Notes under the pieces: generated by a model
What the model was told of the DNA's origin: nothing
Databases searched by the model: none
What the model saw: only the letters and a program-made list of their open reading frames with translations
NCBI RefSeq assembly: GCF_937872355.1
Contig: NZ_CALMSV010000228.1
Coordinates: 1 to 44,879 of the forward strand
Length of the DNA: 44,879 nucleotides
From: an uncultured Sphingorhabdus sp.
GTDB taxonomy: Bacteria; Pseudomonadota; Alphaproteobacteria; Sphingomonadales; Sphingomonadaceae
Direction: 5' to 3'
Shown: positions 10,768-19,499 of the stretch, in pieces
How positions within the stretch are numbered: position 1 is the first letter of the stretch
Layout of the letters: the number at the start of each line of letters is the position of its first letter
Program-made: the position numbers and the translations under genes

Positions 10768-12336
10768 ATGACATTCGACCCGGCGGCCGAACTGGAAAAA
10801 CCCTTTGGAGATTATAGCGGCCTGATCGCCGCTTATGGGCAACTGCGACCGGACCGCGTTGCGCTTGATGACGGAACCGAAACCTTGACATGGAGCGAAG
10901 TCGCCGCGCTGGTCGAGCGGATTGCAGCGCAATTGCAACGCGATGGACTGCAAAAGGGGCAGGCCGTCGCGATCCTTGGAACCAGCACGGTGCGTTATGC
11001 GCTCGCCTATCTAGGGGCCATTCGGGCCGGTGGCTGCGCCGCGCCGTTGACCACATCGGCAACACCGCAGCAACTGGAAGCGATGCTTGAAGATTCGGGT
11101 GCAATCCACCTGTTCATCGATGCGCCCAAGCTGGCTGATCTGGCTGGGCGGGTTTTGCCGCCTGTCAAAACGATTATGTTGGATGCGCCTTTGGGCGACA
11201 ATCCCGATATTTTCGGCTGGATGGCGGAGGAAGGTGCGGAGGCCGCGCCACATGGATGTGGGCCGAAAGATCCGTTCAACATCATCTATTCGAGCGGGAC
11301 AACCGGAACGCCCAAGGGCATCATCCATTCGCGTCAGATGCGCTGGCTGCACGCCTGTGTCGGTGCCAACACAGGCTATGGCGCGCCTGAAGCTGCCTCG
11401 CTTGCATCGACCCCGCTTTATTCGAACACCACGCTGGCGCTGGTCATTCCGACGCTGGCCTATGGCGGCACGTTGCACATGATGCCCAAATTCGACACCG
11501 TTGGCTATCTGGAACGGGCGCAAAAGCACCGCATCACCCACACGATGCTGGTACCGGTTCAGTATAAGCGGTTGATGGAATATGAGAAGTTCGACGATTA
11601 TGACCTGTCGAGCTATTGGCTGAAATATTGCACCAGCGCACCCTTTGCCCCTGCGCTCAAGGCTGATGTGCTAAAGCGCTGGCCGGGTGGTCTGGTCGAA
11701 ATCTATTCGATGACCGAAGGTGGCGTCGTCTGCCTGCTGCAGGCGCATGAGCATCCGGACAAGCTGCACACCGTTGGTATACCCTGGAAGGGCAGCGAGG
11801 TATTCACCATCGACGAAGCCGGCAATCGCTTGCCTGCCGGAGAAATTGGTGAGCTGGTCGGGCGATCGGCTACTATGATGTCGGGCTATCAGAACCAACC
11901 CGACAAAACCCGTGAAGGCTATTGGATCGATCCCGACGATGGCAGTATCTGGCAGCGTATGGGCGATATCGGCCGCGTCGATGCCGATGGCTTTGTCGAG
12001 CTGCTCGGGCGTTCGAAGGACATGATCATTTCGGGTGGTTTCAACATCTATCCGGTCGATCTGGAAGGCATATTGCTCGGCTTGCCGGGAGTGGAGGAGG
12101 CTGCTGTCATTGGTGTGCCGAGCGAGCGCTGGGGAGAAACGCCCGTGGGATTCGTGACTGGCGCGAAAGGCATCAAGCTGGATACCGATTCCTTGCTGTC
12201 TGCGGCCAACGAGCAATTGGGCAAGACCCAGCGATTGTCCACACTCTACCAGATCGACGAAATGCCGCGCAGCCATATTGGCAAGCTGCTAAAAACCGAC
12301 TTGCGCGAAATTGCGGACAGGATGGTGGCCGCATGA
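10768..12336 (+). CDS. Acyl-CoA synthetase / fatty-acid-CoA ligase (class I adenylate-forming)
   Basis: Second AMP-forming ligase in the window (522 residues). Motifs: IIYSSGTTGTPKGI near residue 171, IYSMTEGG, MGDIGRVDADGF with the LLGRSKDM hinge, GGFNIYPVDLE, and the catalytic lysine in RSHIGKLLK. A strong ribosome-binding site AAGGAGAG precedes the ATG. It lacks close identity to the ligase at the window start, so this is probably not a recent duplication. Its stop overlaps the start of the DUF2721 gene in an ATGATG junction, so the two are translationally coupled. The substrate is undetermined; long-chain, cyclohexane- or aromatic-acid activation are all possible in this family. Confidence 0.93.
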   Translation: MTFDPAAELEKPFGDYSGLIAAYGQLRPDRVALDDGTETLTWSEVAALVERIAAQLQRDGLQKGQAVAILGTSTVRYALAYLGAIRAGGCAAPLTTSATPQQLEAMLEDSGAIHLFIDAPKLADLAGRVLPPVKTIMLDAPLGDNPDIFGWMAEEGAEAAPHGCGPKDPFNIIYSSGTTGTPKGIIHSRQMRWLHACVGANTGYGAPEAASLASTPLYSNTTLALVIPTLAYGGTLHMMPKFDTVGYLERAQKHRITHTMLVPVQYKRLMEYEKFDDYDLSSYWLKYCTSAPFAPALKADVLKRWPGGLVEIYSMTEGGVVCLLQAHEHPDKLHTVGIPWKGSEVFTIDEAGNRLPAGEIGELVGRSATMMSGYQNQPDKTREGYWIDPDDGSIWQRMGDIGRVDADGFVELLGRSKDMIISGGFNIYPVDLEGILLGLPGVEEAAVIGVPSERWGETPVGFVTGAKGIKLDTDSLLSAANEQLGKTQRLSTLYQIDEMPRSHIGKLLKTDLREIADRMVAA

Positions 12337-12815
12337 TGCAGGAGCATTGGGGCACGGAGCTGAAGACCGTCATTTCGGTGCTTCAGACTGCGCTGACCCC
12401 AGCCTTTTTGCTCGTCGCAGTTGGCAGTTTGCTCAATGTCCTCACCGGGCGGCTGTCCCGGATTGTCGATCGGTCGCGCCATCTCGAAGATCGTCATGCC
12501 GCAGCGAGCGGGCAGGAGCTTGTCCGACTGGTTCTTGAGCTGCGCATATTGCAACGGCGGATGCTGATTGTCGGCCGTTCGATTCTCCTGTCGGTGCTCG
12601 CCGCCGTTGCTGTTTGCGTGATGATCGGCCTGTTGTTTCTGATGGGACTCACGGAAATTTCGATGGCGTGGATCATCGTTGCTGTTTTCATGGTCGCATT
12701 GGCCTTGCTGGCATGGGCGCTAGCTGCCTTTGTGCGCGAAATCTCACTTGCGACACATGCAATCAAGGTGCCGAAAGAATATCTGGAGTTGCCCGAGCCT
12801 GTAGAAGCTGAATAG
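12333..12815 (+). CDS. DUF2721 family membrane protein
   Basis: Protein of 160 residues with three hydrophobic segments, about 18-38, 77-105 and 107-132. The stretch LTPAFLLVAVGSLLNVLTGRLSRIVDRSR is the recognisable conserved block of DUF2721, a family of bacterial inner-membrane proteins of unknown function; I name it from that block. The central basic and acidic helix between segments one and two is cytoplasmic by the positive-inside rule. The start ATG overlaps the stop of the acyl-CoA ligase by 4 bases. The stop codon lies in an 8-bp inverted repeat shared with the convergent gene at 12828. Confidence 0.85.
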   Translation: MMQEHWGTELKTVISVLQTALTPAFLLVAVGSLLNVLTGRLSRIVDRSRHLEDRHAAASGQELVRLVLELRILQRRMLIVGRSILLSVLAAVAVCVMIGLLFLMGLTEISMAWIIVAVFMVALALLAWALAAFVREISLATHAIKVPKEYLELPEPVEAE

Positions 12816-12835
12816 GAGTCTTTGGCGCTATTCAG
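12808..12835. terminator. Inverted repeat holding both stop codons of a convergent gene pair
   Basis: CTGAATAG (12808-12815) and CTATTCAG (12828-12835) form an 8-bp perfect stem around a 12-base loop. The left arm ends with the stop codon of the DUF2721 gene and the right arm begins with the stop codon of the minus-strand gene. Hairpins at convergent 3' ends often act as bidirectional terminators or 3'-end stabilisers. No long U-tract follows, so strength is uncertain. Confidence 0.4.
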
Positions 12836-13259
12836 AGTTGGCTTCGGCCATCTGCCACACGACAACCACGCCGACGCCGGCCGCTGCCACCAAGCCTATC
12901 CCGATCCACGCCGCTGTAGACATGTTGTAACGCCCGTTAACCTTGGGCACTTCGCGACCATTGAGCATCAGATGCGGGTCTTTGGACAGGCTAAGCCCGA
13001 TACGGGCTTTTTGGTTGTTCAGATCTTTCAATTCGGTGCCGACAACTGCAACTGATTGTCGGTTGGCGCGGTGATCAAAACCGAGTTCAAGCCGGGGTTT
13101 GCGTTCCTGTGCCTTGCCGCCATTGCCAAAGGGCACAGTCAGGCCCAGGCTTATCTTTTTGTCGCTCGGTCGGCCAAGGTCTGAGCTATTATACGATTGA
13201 GCGATAGCACTTGCCGGAACGGCAAATATGATAGCCGCCGCCATGACCGAACGTAGCAT
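12828..13259 (-). CDS. Hypothetical exported protein with C-terminal membrane anchor
   Basis: Protein of 143 residues: signal peptide MLRSVMAAAIIFAVPASAIAQ, a soluble region with KISLGLTVPFG (beta-strand-like) and RPRLELGFDHR-type segments, then a single C-terminal hydrophobic helix (AAWIGIGLVAAAGVGVVVVW) before the short tail QMAEANSE. An ATG at 13265 lies six bases upstream. I prefer 13259 because AAGGGA then sits at normal spacing (about 8). A far-upstream extension would overlap coaD and has no signal-like start. I do not recognise a domain. Confidence 0.72.
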   Translation of the reverse strand: MLRSVMAAAIIFAVPASAIAQSYNSSDLGRPSDKKISLGLTVPFGNGGKAQERKPRLELGFDHRANRQSVAVVGTELKDLNNQKARIGLSLSKDPHLMLNGREVPKVNGRYNMSTAAWIGIGLVAAAGVGVVVVWQMAEANSE

Positions 13260-13359
13260 GTACATTTCCCTTGCTGCTTTTGCCGATCTGATAGGCTGCC
13301 TGTCAGCGACTGGTAAGCTCCAGAATGTACTGGTTCTTCGAAGCTTGGAAAAATGCGGA

Positions 13360-13866
13360 TCAAACGCTCTTGCGTTTAATCTCATCCACTCTGCTAACGA
13401 CTTCATCACGGATGGTGGGCGTTACGAATTTGGAAATATCGCCGCCATAGATTGCAATCTCTTTCACCAGACGGCTTGCAATAGGTTGTAAAGCAACATC
13501 GGCCATCAGAAAGATGGTTTCCACCCGGTCATTCAGTTGGCGGTTCATGCCAGTGAGCTGATATTCATATTCAAAGTCGGTCACGCCGCGAATGCCACGG
13601 ACGACAACGGCGGCGCCTTGCGCATCGGCAAAGTCCATCAGCAATGAGTTGAATCCGACGACTCGGACATTGCTGATTCCCTGACTCGCCACTTCGCGCT
13701 CCACCATCGCCATCCGTTCGTCGTCGTTGAACATCGGCGATTTCGCAATATTTGTGGTCACGCCAATCACTAATTCGTCGACCAGCTTTGCACCGCGCGC
13801 GATGATGTCCATATGGCCAAGGGTGATGGGGTCGAAAGTTCCTGGATAGACGCCGATACGCTTCAT
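13360..13866 (-). CDS. coaD: Phosphopantetheine adenylyltransferase
   Basis: Penultimate step of CoA synthesis: transfers AMP from ATP to 4'-phosphopantetheine. The 168-residue protein carries the nucleotidyl-transferase signature GVYPGTFDPITLGH with T10 and H18, then GVTTNIAKSPMF and VRGIRGVTDFEYEYQ, the expected CoaD order. Two consecutive ATGs (13869 and 13866) follow AAGGGAGAGGGA; I report the second, which gives MKRIGVYPG as in relatives. It lies 13 bases downstream of ispA on the same strand, part of an xseB-ispA-coaD transcript. Confidence 0.97.
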   Translation of the reverse strand: MKRIGVYPGTFDPITLGHMDIIARGAKLVDELVIGVTTNIAKSPMFNDDERMAMVEREVASQGISNVRVVGFNSLLMDFADAQGAAVVVRGIRGVTDFEYEYQLTGMNRQLNDRVETIFLMADVALQPIASRLVKEIAIYGGDISKFVTPTIRDEVVSRVDEIKRKSV

Positions 13867-13879
13867 CATTCCCTCTCCC

Positions 13880-14779
13880 TTAGCGATCCCGTTCGAGCAC
13901 ATAGCGGGCAATGGCGCGAAGCAAGTCCGCTTCGTGGCCATAACCGGCAAGGTGGCTGACCGATTGTTCGACGAGCATTTCGGCCTGCTGCTTGGCGCGT
14001 TCAAGGCCCATCAGCGAGACGAACGTGGCCTTTCCGGCATCGGCATCTTTGTGCAACGCCTTGCCCACCAGCGCCTCGTCGCCTTCGACGTCCATGATGT
14101 CGTCGACAATCTGGAAGGCGAGACCGATGTCGCGTGCATAGCCGCGCAAATGTGTGCGACCCTCTGGCGGCACATGGCCAAGGATCGCGCCCATTTCGAC
14201 ACTGGCAGCGATCAGTGCGCCGGTTTTCAAGGCCTGCAAACGGGTGACCGTGGGTAGATCGAAACTCGATTCTTCGGCTTCCAGATCCATCATCTGACCG
14301 CCCGCCATTCCATCAGGGCCACTGGCCTTGGCTAGTGTGGCAATCAGGTCGCCGCGCACAAATGGATCCGGATGGGTTTCAGGATCGGAGAGGATTTCAA
14401 AGGCCAACGCGTGCAGCGAATCTCCCGCCAGCACGGCGGTTGCTTCGTCAAAAGCCTTGTGCACCGTCGGTTTGCCGCGCCGTATATCGTCATCATCCAT
14501 GCACGGCAGATCATCGTGCACGAGCGAATAGACATGAATTGCTTCGACCGCTGTCCCCGCTCGGAGTGCTTGGATACGGGCCACATTAAAAATGCCTGCC
14601 GTCGCGATCACCAGCAGCGGACGCAACCGCTTTCCGCCACCCATTGCCGCATGCCGCATCGCCTCAAACAAACGGGCGCGAGCATCGGTCGGGATCGCCA
14701 ATAACGCTCCGAACATCGCATCAACGTCAGCCGCGACCTCGGCAATTGCCTGATTGATCGACACGGTCGGGCTTCCCAT
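13880..14779 (-). CDS. ispA: Farnesyl diphosphate synthase / short-chain polyprenyl synthetase
   Basis: Condenses isopentenyl and dimethylallyl/geranyl diphosphate to farnesyl diphosphate, feeding ubiquinone, carotenoids and the cell-wall lipid carrier. The 299-residue protein has the first aspartate-rich motif in HDDLPCMDDDD (D89, D90, D95), with C and P as the two residues typical of bacterial FPP synthases, GGGKRLRP upstream, and the second motif DDIMDVEGD near residue 224. Also present are KTGALI and KATFVSLMG. Tight spacing to xseB (6 bases) and coaD shows an operon; xseB-ispA adjacency is common. Confidence 0.95.
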   Translation of the reverse strand: MGSPTVSINQAIAEVAADVDAMFGALLAIPTDARARLFEAMRHAAMGGGKRLRPLLVIATAGIFNVARIQALRAGTAVEAIHVYSLVHDDLPCMDDDDIRRGKPTVHKAFDEATAVLAGDSLHALAFEILSDPETHPDPFVRGDLIATLAKASGPDGMAGGQMMDLEAEESSFDLPTVTRLQALKTGALIAASVEMGAILGHVPPEGRTHLRGYARDIGLAFQIVDDIMDVEGDEALVGKALHKDADAGKATFVSLMGLERAKQQAEMLVEQSVSHLAGYGHEADLLRAIARYVLERDR

Positions 14780-14785
14780 CAGGGC

Positions 14786-15025
14786 TCAATCCGCATCAAA
14801 GGGACGTGTGCCGGCAGGAGCGCCATCCGCGCCAAGGACGATCTGTTCGATTTTTGCTTGCGCGGCATCCAGTCTTGCCTGGCAAAGCGCGCGCAATTTG
14901 TGGCCCTGTTCGTAGAGCGCGATCGATTCATCAAGCGGCGCTTCCCCGCTTTCGAGCTTGCGGACAATCTCTTCAAGCGCCTTGAGCGCCTCTTCAAAAC
15001 TGGGTTCTGTGCTGTCGCTGGTCAT
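14786..15025 (-). CDS. xseB: Exodeoxyribonuclease VII small subunit
   Basis: Small subunit (79 residues) of the single-strand-specific exonuclease VII; the large subunit XseA is not in the window. The sequence [33 protein letters not shown] is the family hallmark with its two coiled-coil helices, ending in a short tail. The start ATG at 15025 gives the usual length; the longer frame upstream extends into the divergent lipoprotein gene and is not credible. Six bases upstream of ispA. A 109-base gap separates it from the lipoprotein gene and should carry both promoters. Confidence 0.95.
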   Translation of the reverse strand: MTSDSTEPSFEEALKALEEIVRKLESGEAPLDESIALYEQGHKLRALCQARLDAAQAKIEQIVLGADGAPAGTRPFDAD

Positions 15026-15134
15026 ACCGCAGCTTTGGCGCGGGGCAGCTTGTCGGTCAAGCGTTTCGCTTCGTCGATTTTCCACGCCGATTTTACTTTC
15101 AGCTGCAACGAAGCTGGTGCAAGGTCCCGATTCT

Positions 15135-15566
15135 ATGAAGAAATCCATTCTCCTGATCGCCCCGTTGTCCATGCTGGCGTTAGCAGCATGCAACAAGTCC
15201 GAAACCCCTGCCGCCGAAGGCGAAGCGACCGCCGGTACCGCAGCACCAGCTGCGCCTGTTGCAGAAATGCCACCGGCAATCACATCGCAGGCGACCTATC
15301 GTTGCGCCGACAACACCATTGTGCATGTCGATTTCCTCGGCAAGAACGAAGCCGCTGACATCCGCGTGGGTGACAAGACTGCTGCTGCCGTGCGCGTGAA
15401 GGCCGAAGCACCCGCCGCTCCGGCTGAAGGTGCGGCTGCTCCTGCTGCTGAAGCACCGGCAGGTCCGCTCAAATCCGAAGATGGCAAGACCATGCTTTCG
15501 GGCAGCGGCAAGCAGATCAACCTCAAGCTTGCCGACAAGGGCGCGCAGACCTGCAAAAGCAACTGA
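15135..15566 (+). CDS. MliC-like lipoprotein (lysozyme-inhibitor type)
   Basis: Lipoprotein of 143 residues: signal peptide with lipobox LALAAC, lipidated Cys19. After an Ala/Pro/Glu-rich linker the sequence [17 protein letters not shown] begins a small domain that ends [21 protein letters not shown] central run of Ala-Pro repeats (about residues 95-115) interrupts it. The pattern of an early YxC and a final TC resembles MliC, the membrane-bound C-type lysozyme inhibitor, so I propose an MliC-like fold. The extended Ala-Pro insert is unusual for that family and lowers confidence. A strong intrinsic terminator follows. It is divergent from xseB and probably transcribed alone. Confidence 0.72.
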   Translation: MKKSILLIAPLSMLALAACNKSETPAAEGEATAGTAAPAAPVAEMPPAITSQATYRCADNTIVHVDFLGKNEAADIRVGDKTAAAVRVKAEAPAAPAEGAAAPAAEAPAGPLKSEDGKTMLSGSGKQINLKLADKGAQTCKSN

Positions 15567-15590
15567 TATCCAAACCAGTCAGAATAGAGG

Positions 15591-15616
15591 AAGGGGTCGC
15601 TTGCCGACCCCTTTTT
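15591..15616 (+). terminator. Intrinsic terminator
   Basis: Perfect 9-bp stem AAGGGGTCG / CGACCCCTT around the loop CTTGC (15600-15604), with five Ts (15612-15616) beginning within the 3' arm. It lies 25 bases after the stop of the MliC-like lipoprotein gene and should end that transcript before the gene at 15670. Confidence 0.9.
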
Positions 15617-15669
15617 CTTGCGCATTGCAGTCGCCGCGCTAGTCTCCGCCGACAGGGGAGGGACCAGCC

Positions 15670-16320
15670 ATGTTTATCGGACATTTTGCACCGGCGATGA
15701 TCGCCGCGCGCCACACGGATGCGCCCAGCCTACCAGTGTTGTTCGTCGGAGCCCAGCTGGTCGATTGGGCCTTTTTCGGGCTGTTGCTGACCGGCATTGA
15801 AAAGATGCGGGTAACGCCGGGAATTTCGGTGATGAACCCGATGGATCTCTATCATATGCCCTATACGCATAGCCTTTTGGGATCAGCCCTATTTGCCACC
15901 TTATTTGGTGGTTTGGTGTTTCTGGTTTCGAAAAACCGCATGGCCGGGATTATCTCCGGCCTCGTCGTGCTTTCGCACTGGTTTCTCGACCTGTTGGTGC
16001 ATGTGCCAGACCTGACACTTATTGGCAGCCCACCCAAGCTGGGGTTAGGCCTCTGGAACCATCCAGCGATCGAAATGCCGCTCGAACTGGCGCTGACTTT
16101 CGGCTCGCTCTGGCTCTACGCAAAAATAGCAAAGCCCAAGACGCTGCCCCTGGCTGTGTTGGCCGGCGGGATGTTGCTGTTTCAGGCGGTCAACTGGTTC
16201 GGTCCTGTCGAACCCGAAGTGACCACCGGCACCAGCCTTCTCGCTTTCTTCGCCTTTGGCCTGATCACGCTCGCCGCATGGTGGGTTTATCGCAGCGAAG
16301 GCCGCAAACAGGCTGGCTAA
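15670..16320 (+). CDS. Integral membrane protein with conserved histidines (YdjM/DUF457-like)
   Basis: Protein of 216 residues with five to six membrane segments. Possible metal-binding histidines sit in GHFAPAM (start of the protein), PYTHSLLGS and [14 protein letters not shown]. Together these resemble the membrane-bound metal-dependent hydrolase family (YdjM, DUF457), where H-x(n)-H motifs line a metal site. I name it by analogy; the identity of a hydrolase is not certain. GGGGAGGGACC precedes the ATG. It runs in the same direction as purL, with 29 bases between them, and could be co-transcribed, but there is no functional link. Confidence 0.7.
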   Translation: MFIGHFAPAMIAARHTDAPSLPVLFVGAQLVDWAFFGLLLTGIEKMRVTPGISVMNPMDLYHMPYTHSLLGSALFATLFGGLVFLVSKNRMAGIISGLVVLSHWFLDLLVHVPDLTLIGSPPKLGLGLWNHPAIEMPLELALTFGSLWLYAKIAKPKTLPLAVLAGGMLLFQAVNWFGPVEPEVTTGTSLLAFFAFGLITLAAWWVYRSEGRKQAG

Positions 16321-16349
16321 AGGCGGCATGCAACGCTAAAGCGCCGCGC

Positions 16350-18542
16350 ATGACCCAAGCTGCCTCCCAGATCACCCCGCAAGTCGTCGCCGACCATGGC
16401 CTTTCCGAGGAAGAATATCAGCGCATCCTGAATGCGATGGGGCGCGAGCCCAATCTCGTCGAGCTCGGCATCTTTTCGGTGATGTGGTCGGAACATTGCA
16501 GTTACAAAAGCTCGCGCATCCATTTGAAAAAGCTGCCGACCGAGGCCCCTTGGGTGATCTGCGGCCCCGGCGAGAATGCGGGTGTGATCGATATCGGCGA
16601 CGGGCAGGCGGCGATCTTCAAGATGGAGAGCCACAACCACCCCAGCTATATCGAGCCCTATCAGGGCGCGGCGACTGGTGTGGGCGGCATTCTTCGCGAC
16701 GTTTTCACCATGGGCGCACGGCCAGTCGCGAACATGAACGCGTTGCGTTTTGGCCGACCTGACCATCCCAAGATGAAGCATCTGGTGCAAGGCGTGGTTG
16801 CTGGCATTGGCGGCTATGGCAACTGCGTTGGCGTTCCGACCGTGGGCGGCGAAACCAATTTCCATCCGGCCTATGACGGCAATATCCTGGTCAACGCGAT
16901 GACGGTGGGCGTCGCGGATACCGACAAAATTTTCTATTCGGCGGCGACCGGCGTGGGCAATCCCATCGTCTATGTCGGCTCGAAAACTGGGCGCGACGGC
17001 ATTCACGGTGCGACCATGGCATCGGCCGATTTTGGCGAAGATGCCGAGGAAAAACGCCCGACGGTTCAAGTGGGCGATCCCTTCACTGAAAAGCTGTTGA
17101 TCGAAGCCTGCCTCGAACTGATGGCGACCGATGCGATTGTCGCAATCCAGGATATGGGTGCGGCTGGGCTGACCAGCTCCAGCGTTGAAATGGCGTCAAA
17201 GGGGGGATGCGGTATCCGGCTCGACATGAATAAGGTGCCACAGCGCGAAATCGGCATGACGCCTTACGAAATGATGCTCTCTGAATCGCAGGAGCGCATG
17301 CTGATGGTCCTGAAGCCCGGCAAGGAGCCGATGGCGCAGGCGATATTCGAGAAATGGGAGCTCGATTTCGCTGTGATCGGTGAGGTGACCAATACCGGCC
17401 ATATGGTGCTCGAATGGAATGGCGAAGTGGTGTGCGACATCCCGCTCGGCCCGCTCGCCGATGATGCCCCGCAATATGATCGTCCCGCGCTGAGCCGTGA
17501 GGACTATAAGGCATGGGCCAAGGTGAAGCCCTTGGGTGATATCCCCCAATCGGCGGATCTGGGCGCAGACTTGCTCAAGCTGATGGCATCGTCCGATCTC
17601 GCCAGTCGCGCGTGGATCTGGCAGCAATATGACAGCCAGGTAGGCGCCGATACCGCGCAGAAATCGGGCGGTGACGCTGCCGTAGTTCGTGTGCACGGGC
17701 ATAAAAAGGCGCTGGCCATGTCGACCGACTGCACCCCGCGTTATGTCTATGCCGACCCTTATGAAGGCGGCAAGCAGGCGGTGGCCGAGACCTATCGCAA
17801 CATTAGCGCGGTTGGCGCAACTCCGCTCGCCATCACCAACTGCCTCAACTTTGCCAACCCGCAGCGCCCCGAAATCATGGCGCAGTTTGTGGGTGCGCTG
17901 GAAGGTATGGGCGATGCCTGCCGCGCGCTCGATTATCCGATCGTCTCGGGCAACGTCTCGCTCTACAATGAAAGCAAGGCAACTGGCGGCGGTAGTGCGA
18001 TCTTGCCGACCCCAGCAATTGGCGGCGTCGGCTTGCTTGACGATGTGTCGAAAATGGCGACCATCGCCTTCAAGGCCGAAGGAGAAATCCTCGCCGTGAT
18101 CGGCCCCAACTATCCGGAACTCGGTCAGTCGTTATGGCTGCGCGAAATTCACGGCCGCGAAGAGGGCGATCCGCCCTTTGTCGACTTGGCCGACGAGAAA
18201 TTGAACGGCACTATTGTCCGCCAACTGATCGCCGATGGCGCGGTTACGGCGGTTCACGACATTTCGGATGGCGGTCTGCTGGTCGCCGTGGCGGAAATGG
18301 CGCTGGCGGGTGGCATTGGCGCTGAATTGTCGGCGATGGATACAGCCTTTGCCTTCAACGAAACCCAGTCGCGCTATTTGGTGACCTATCCGGCAGACAA
18401 ACCGCTTGATCGGAACAAAGTGCCGTTTGAGCCCATCGGAACCGTCAGTGGCGATGCCATCCGCGTCAATGGTTCGACGGTTTCGCTGAACGACCTGCGC
18501 GCCGCGCATGAGAGCTTCTTCAAACACTGGATGGAAGCCTGA
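16350..18542 (+). CDS. purL: Phosphoribosylformylglycinamidine synthase subunit PurL
   Basis: Fourth step of purine synthesis, ATP-dependent amidation of FGAR to FGAM. This is the small PurL type (730 residues), which requires separate PurQ and PurS, neither seen here. The catalytic region [12 protein letters not shown] (H49, C50), the ATP-site [24 protein letters not shown], and [22 protein letters not shown] are all present, followed by the second AIRS-type half beginning near [15 protein letters not shown] at 16350 gives the normal N-terminus [13 protein letters not shown]; the upstream in-frame run overlaps the preceding gene. No obvious ribosome-binding site is visible, perhaps reflecting read-through or coupling. 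Confidence 0.98.
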   Translation: MTQAASQITPQVVADHGLSEEEYQRILNAMGREPNLVELGIFSVMWSEHCSYKSSRIHLKKLPTEAPWVICGPGENAGVIDIGDGQAAIFKMESHNHPSYIEPYQGAATGVGGILRDVFTMGARPVANMNALRFGRPDHPKMKHLVQGVVAGIGGYGNCVGVPTVGGETNFHPAYDGNILVNAMTVGVADTDKIFYSAATGVGNPIVYVGSKTGRDGIHGATMASADFGEDAEEKRPTVQVGDPFTEKLLIEACLELMATDAIVAIQDMGAAGLTSSSVEMASKGGCGIRLDMNKVPQREIGMTPYEMMLSESQERMLMVLKPGKEPMAQAIFEKWELDFAVIGEVTNTGHMVLEWNGEVVCDIPLGPLADDAPQYDRPALSREDYKAWAKVKPLGDIPQSADLGADLLKLMASSDLASRAWIWQQYDSQVGADTAQKSGGDAAVVRVHGHKKALAMSTDCTPRYVYADPYEGGKQAVAETYRNISAVGATPLAITNCLNFANPQRPEIMAQFVGALEGMGDACRALDYPIVSGNVSLYNESKATGGGSAILPTPAIGGVGLLDDVSKMATIAFKAEGEILAVIGPNYPELGQSLWLREIHGREEGDPPFVDLADEKLNGTIVRQLIADGAVTAVHDISDGGLLVAVAEMALAGGIGAELSAMDTAFAFNETQSRYLVTYPADKPLDRNKVPFEPIGTVSGDAIRVNGSTVSLNDLRAAHESFFKHWMEA

Positions 18543-18567
18543 TCCAGTAGCTATGCGGCGCTGAAAG

Positions 18568-19362
18568 TCAGGCAACAGCCTTTTGCTGGCCCAGCAGGTC
18601 GTAAGGATCGATGCCCTCGCCGCGCATGATGGCATGCGCGCGCTGATAGGTCACCGGCACGGCAATGTTCAGTTTCTTGCGCGCTTCCGTCAAAGGCATT
18701 GCCAGCAAGGCCTCGATGTCCTCATGCGCCGGGCTTTTGGCGACGCGGCCCATGCGTTGCCCTTCACGCACCGCAGCATAGATCGGTGCATCTGTTGACA
18801 CAGTTTTCTTGAGTTCGCGGGCGCCAGCCCAAGCCAGGAAGAGCACACCCCAGCTGGGGTTCAGGCTGTACGAAAAAGCAAGGACGCACTGTTCGCCAAG
18901 TGCATCACGGCCATAGCCGGTCAGCACGTGAAACAGATCGTGCGTGTCGCGCAGTCGGTTGCTGTAGCGTTCGAGCATGTCGTCGTAACGCGGCTTGCCT
19001 TTCTGGAACTTCTCAAATTCGTCGACCAGGCCCTGCGAAGTCAGGCCTTCTTTTTCCATGAAGTCGCAATAGGCATGCGCAACGGAGCCCATAGGCAATT
19101 TGCGCAGGCGATCATGATCATCGAGCAGGTGCGGCAGATATTCCTTTTTCGCGAGGATTTGCTCGCCCGTCGAGGTGGTGAAGAAATGCTCGGCAGATTT
19201 GGCGAAGCGGTTGTCGCGCAAGGCCTCGATAATGTGGAATACCTGTTCGGTATCTTCCTTGTCGGCGATCAGTTTGCGGAAATGGTGTAGCGCCTTCATC
19301 GGGCGGAAACCCGAATCGGTGCGGGCGGGGTCGCAAAGGGGAATTGCCTGATCCATGAACAT
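18568..19362 (-). CDS. Coq4 family protein (ubiquinone biosynthesis)
   Basis: Homolog of Coq4, in eukaryotes a scaffold and C1-decarboxylation/hydroxylation factor for coenzyme Q; its bacterial role is less well defined. The 264-residue protein has the family metal-ligand motif HDxxHx11E exactly: H141, D142, H145 and E157 in HDLFHVLTGYGRDALGE. Two nearby starts exist; 19362 (ATG) is reported, while the ATG at 19356 is also possible with AGGTAAG upstream. It is divergent from the DUF418 gene across 137 bases that hold a TATGTTG...CAACATA inverted repeat. Convergent with purL. Confidence 0.88.
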   Translation of the reverse strand: MFMDQAIPLCDPARTDSGFRPMKALHHFRKLIADKEDTEQVFHIIEALRDNRFAKSAEHFFTTSTGEQILAKKEYLPHLLDDHDRLRKLPMGSVAHAYCDFMEKEGLTSQGLVDEFEKFQKGKPRYDDMLERYSNRLRDTHDLFHVLTGYGRDALGEQCVLAFSYSLNPSWGVLFLAWAGARELKKTVSTDAPIYAAVREGQRMGRVAKSPAHEDIEALLAMPLTEARKKLNIAVPVTYQRAHAIMRGEGIDPYDLLGQQKAVA

Positions 19363-19368
19363 CTTACC

Positions 19369-19403
19369 TATGTTGCAATCATTGCCGATATCTTACCAAC
19401 ATA
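19369..19403. promoter_or_regulatory. Inverted repeat in the Coq4/DUF418 divergent region
   Basis: TATGTTG (19369-19375) and CAACATA (19397-19403) form a 7-bp inverted repeat with a 21-base spacer. ATCTTACC is repeated directly at 19361-19368 and 19390-19397, starting just in front of each half. The element abuts the Coq4 start. Arrangement and placement fit a repressor site, possibly of TetR type, but no regulator is encoded nearby. Confidence 0.35.
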
Positions 19404-19499
19404 AGTGTAAATAGCAAGTTAGCAAGTCACTATCAATAGCGACTGGACGCGGCAAGGCCCAAGCTGTATTGATTCTCTAATACAGGGAGGGGAAAAATC

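Noticed and set aside
13266-13409. Longer N-terminus for the exported protein at 12828
   Set aside because: The extension overlaps coaD and would bury the signal peptide.
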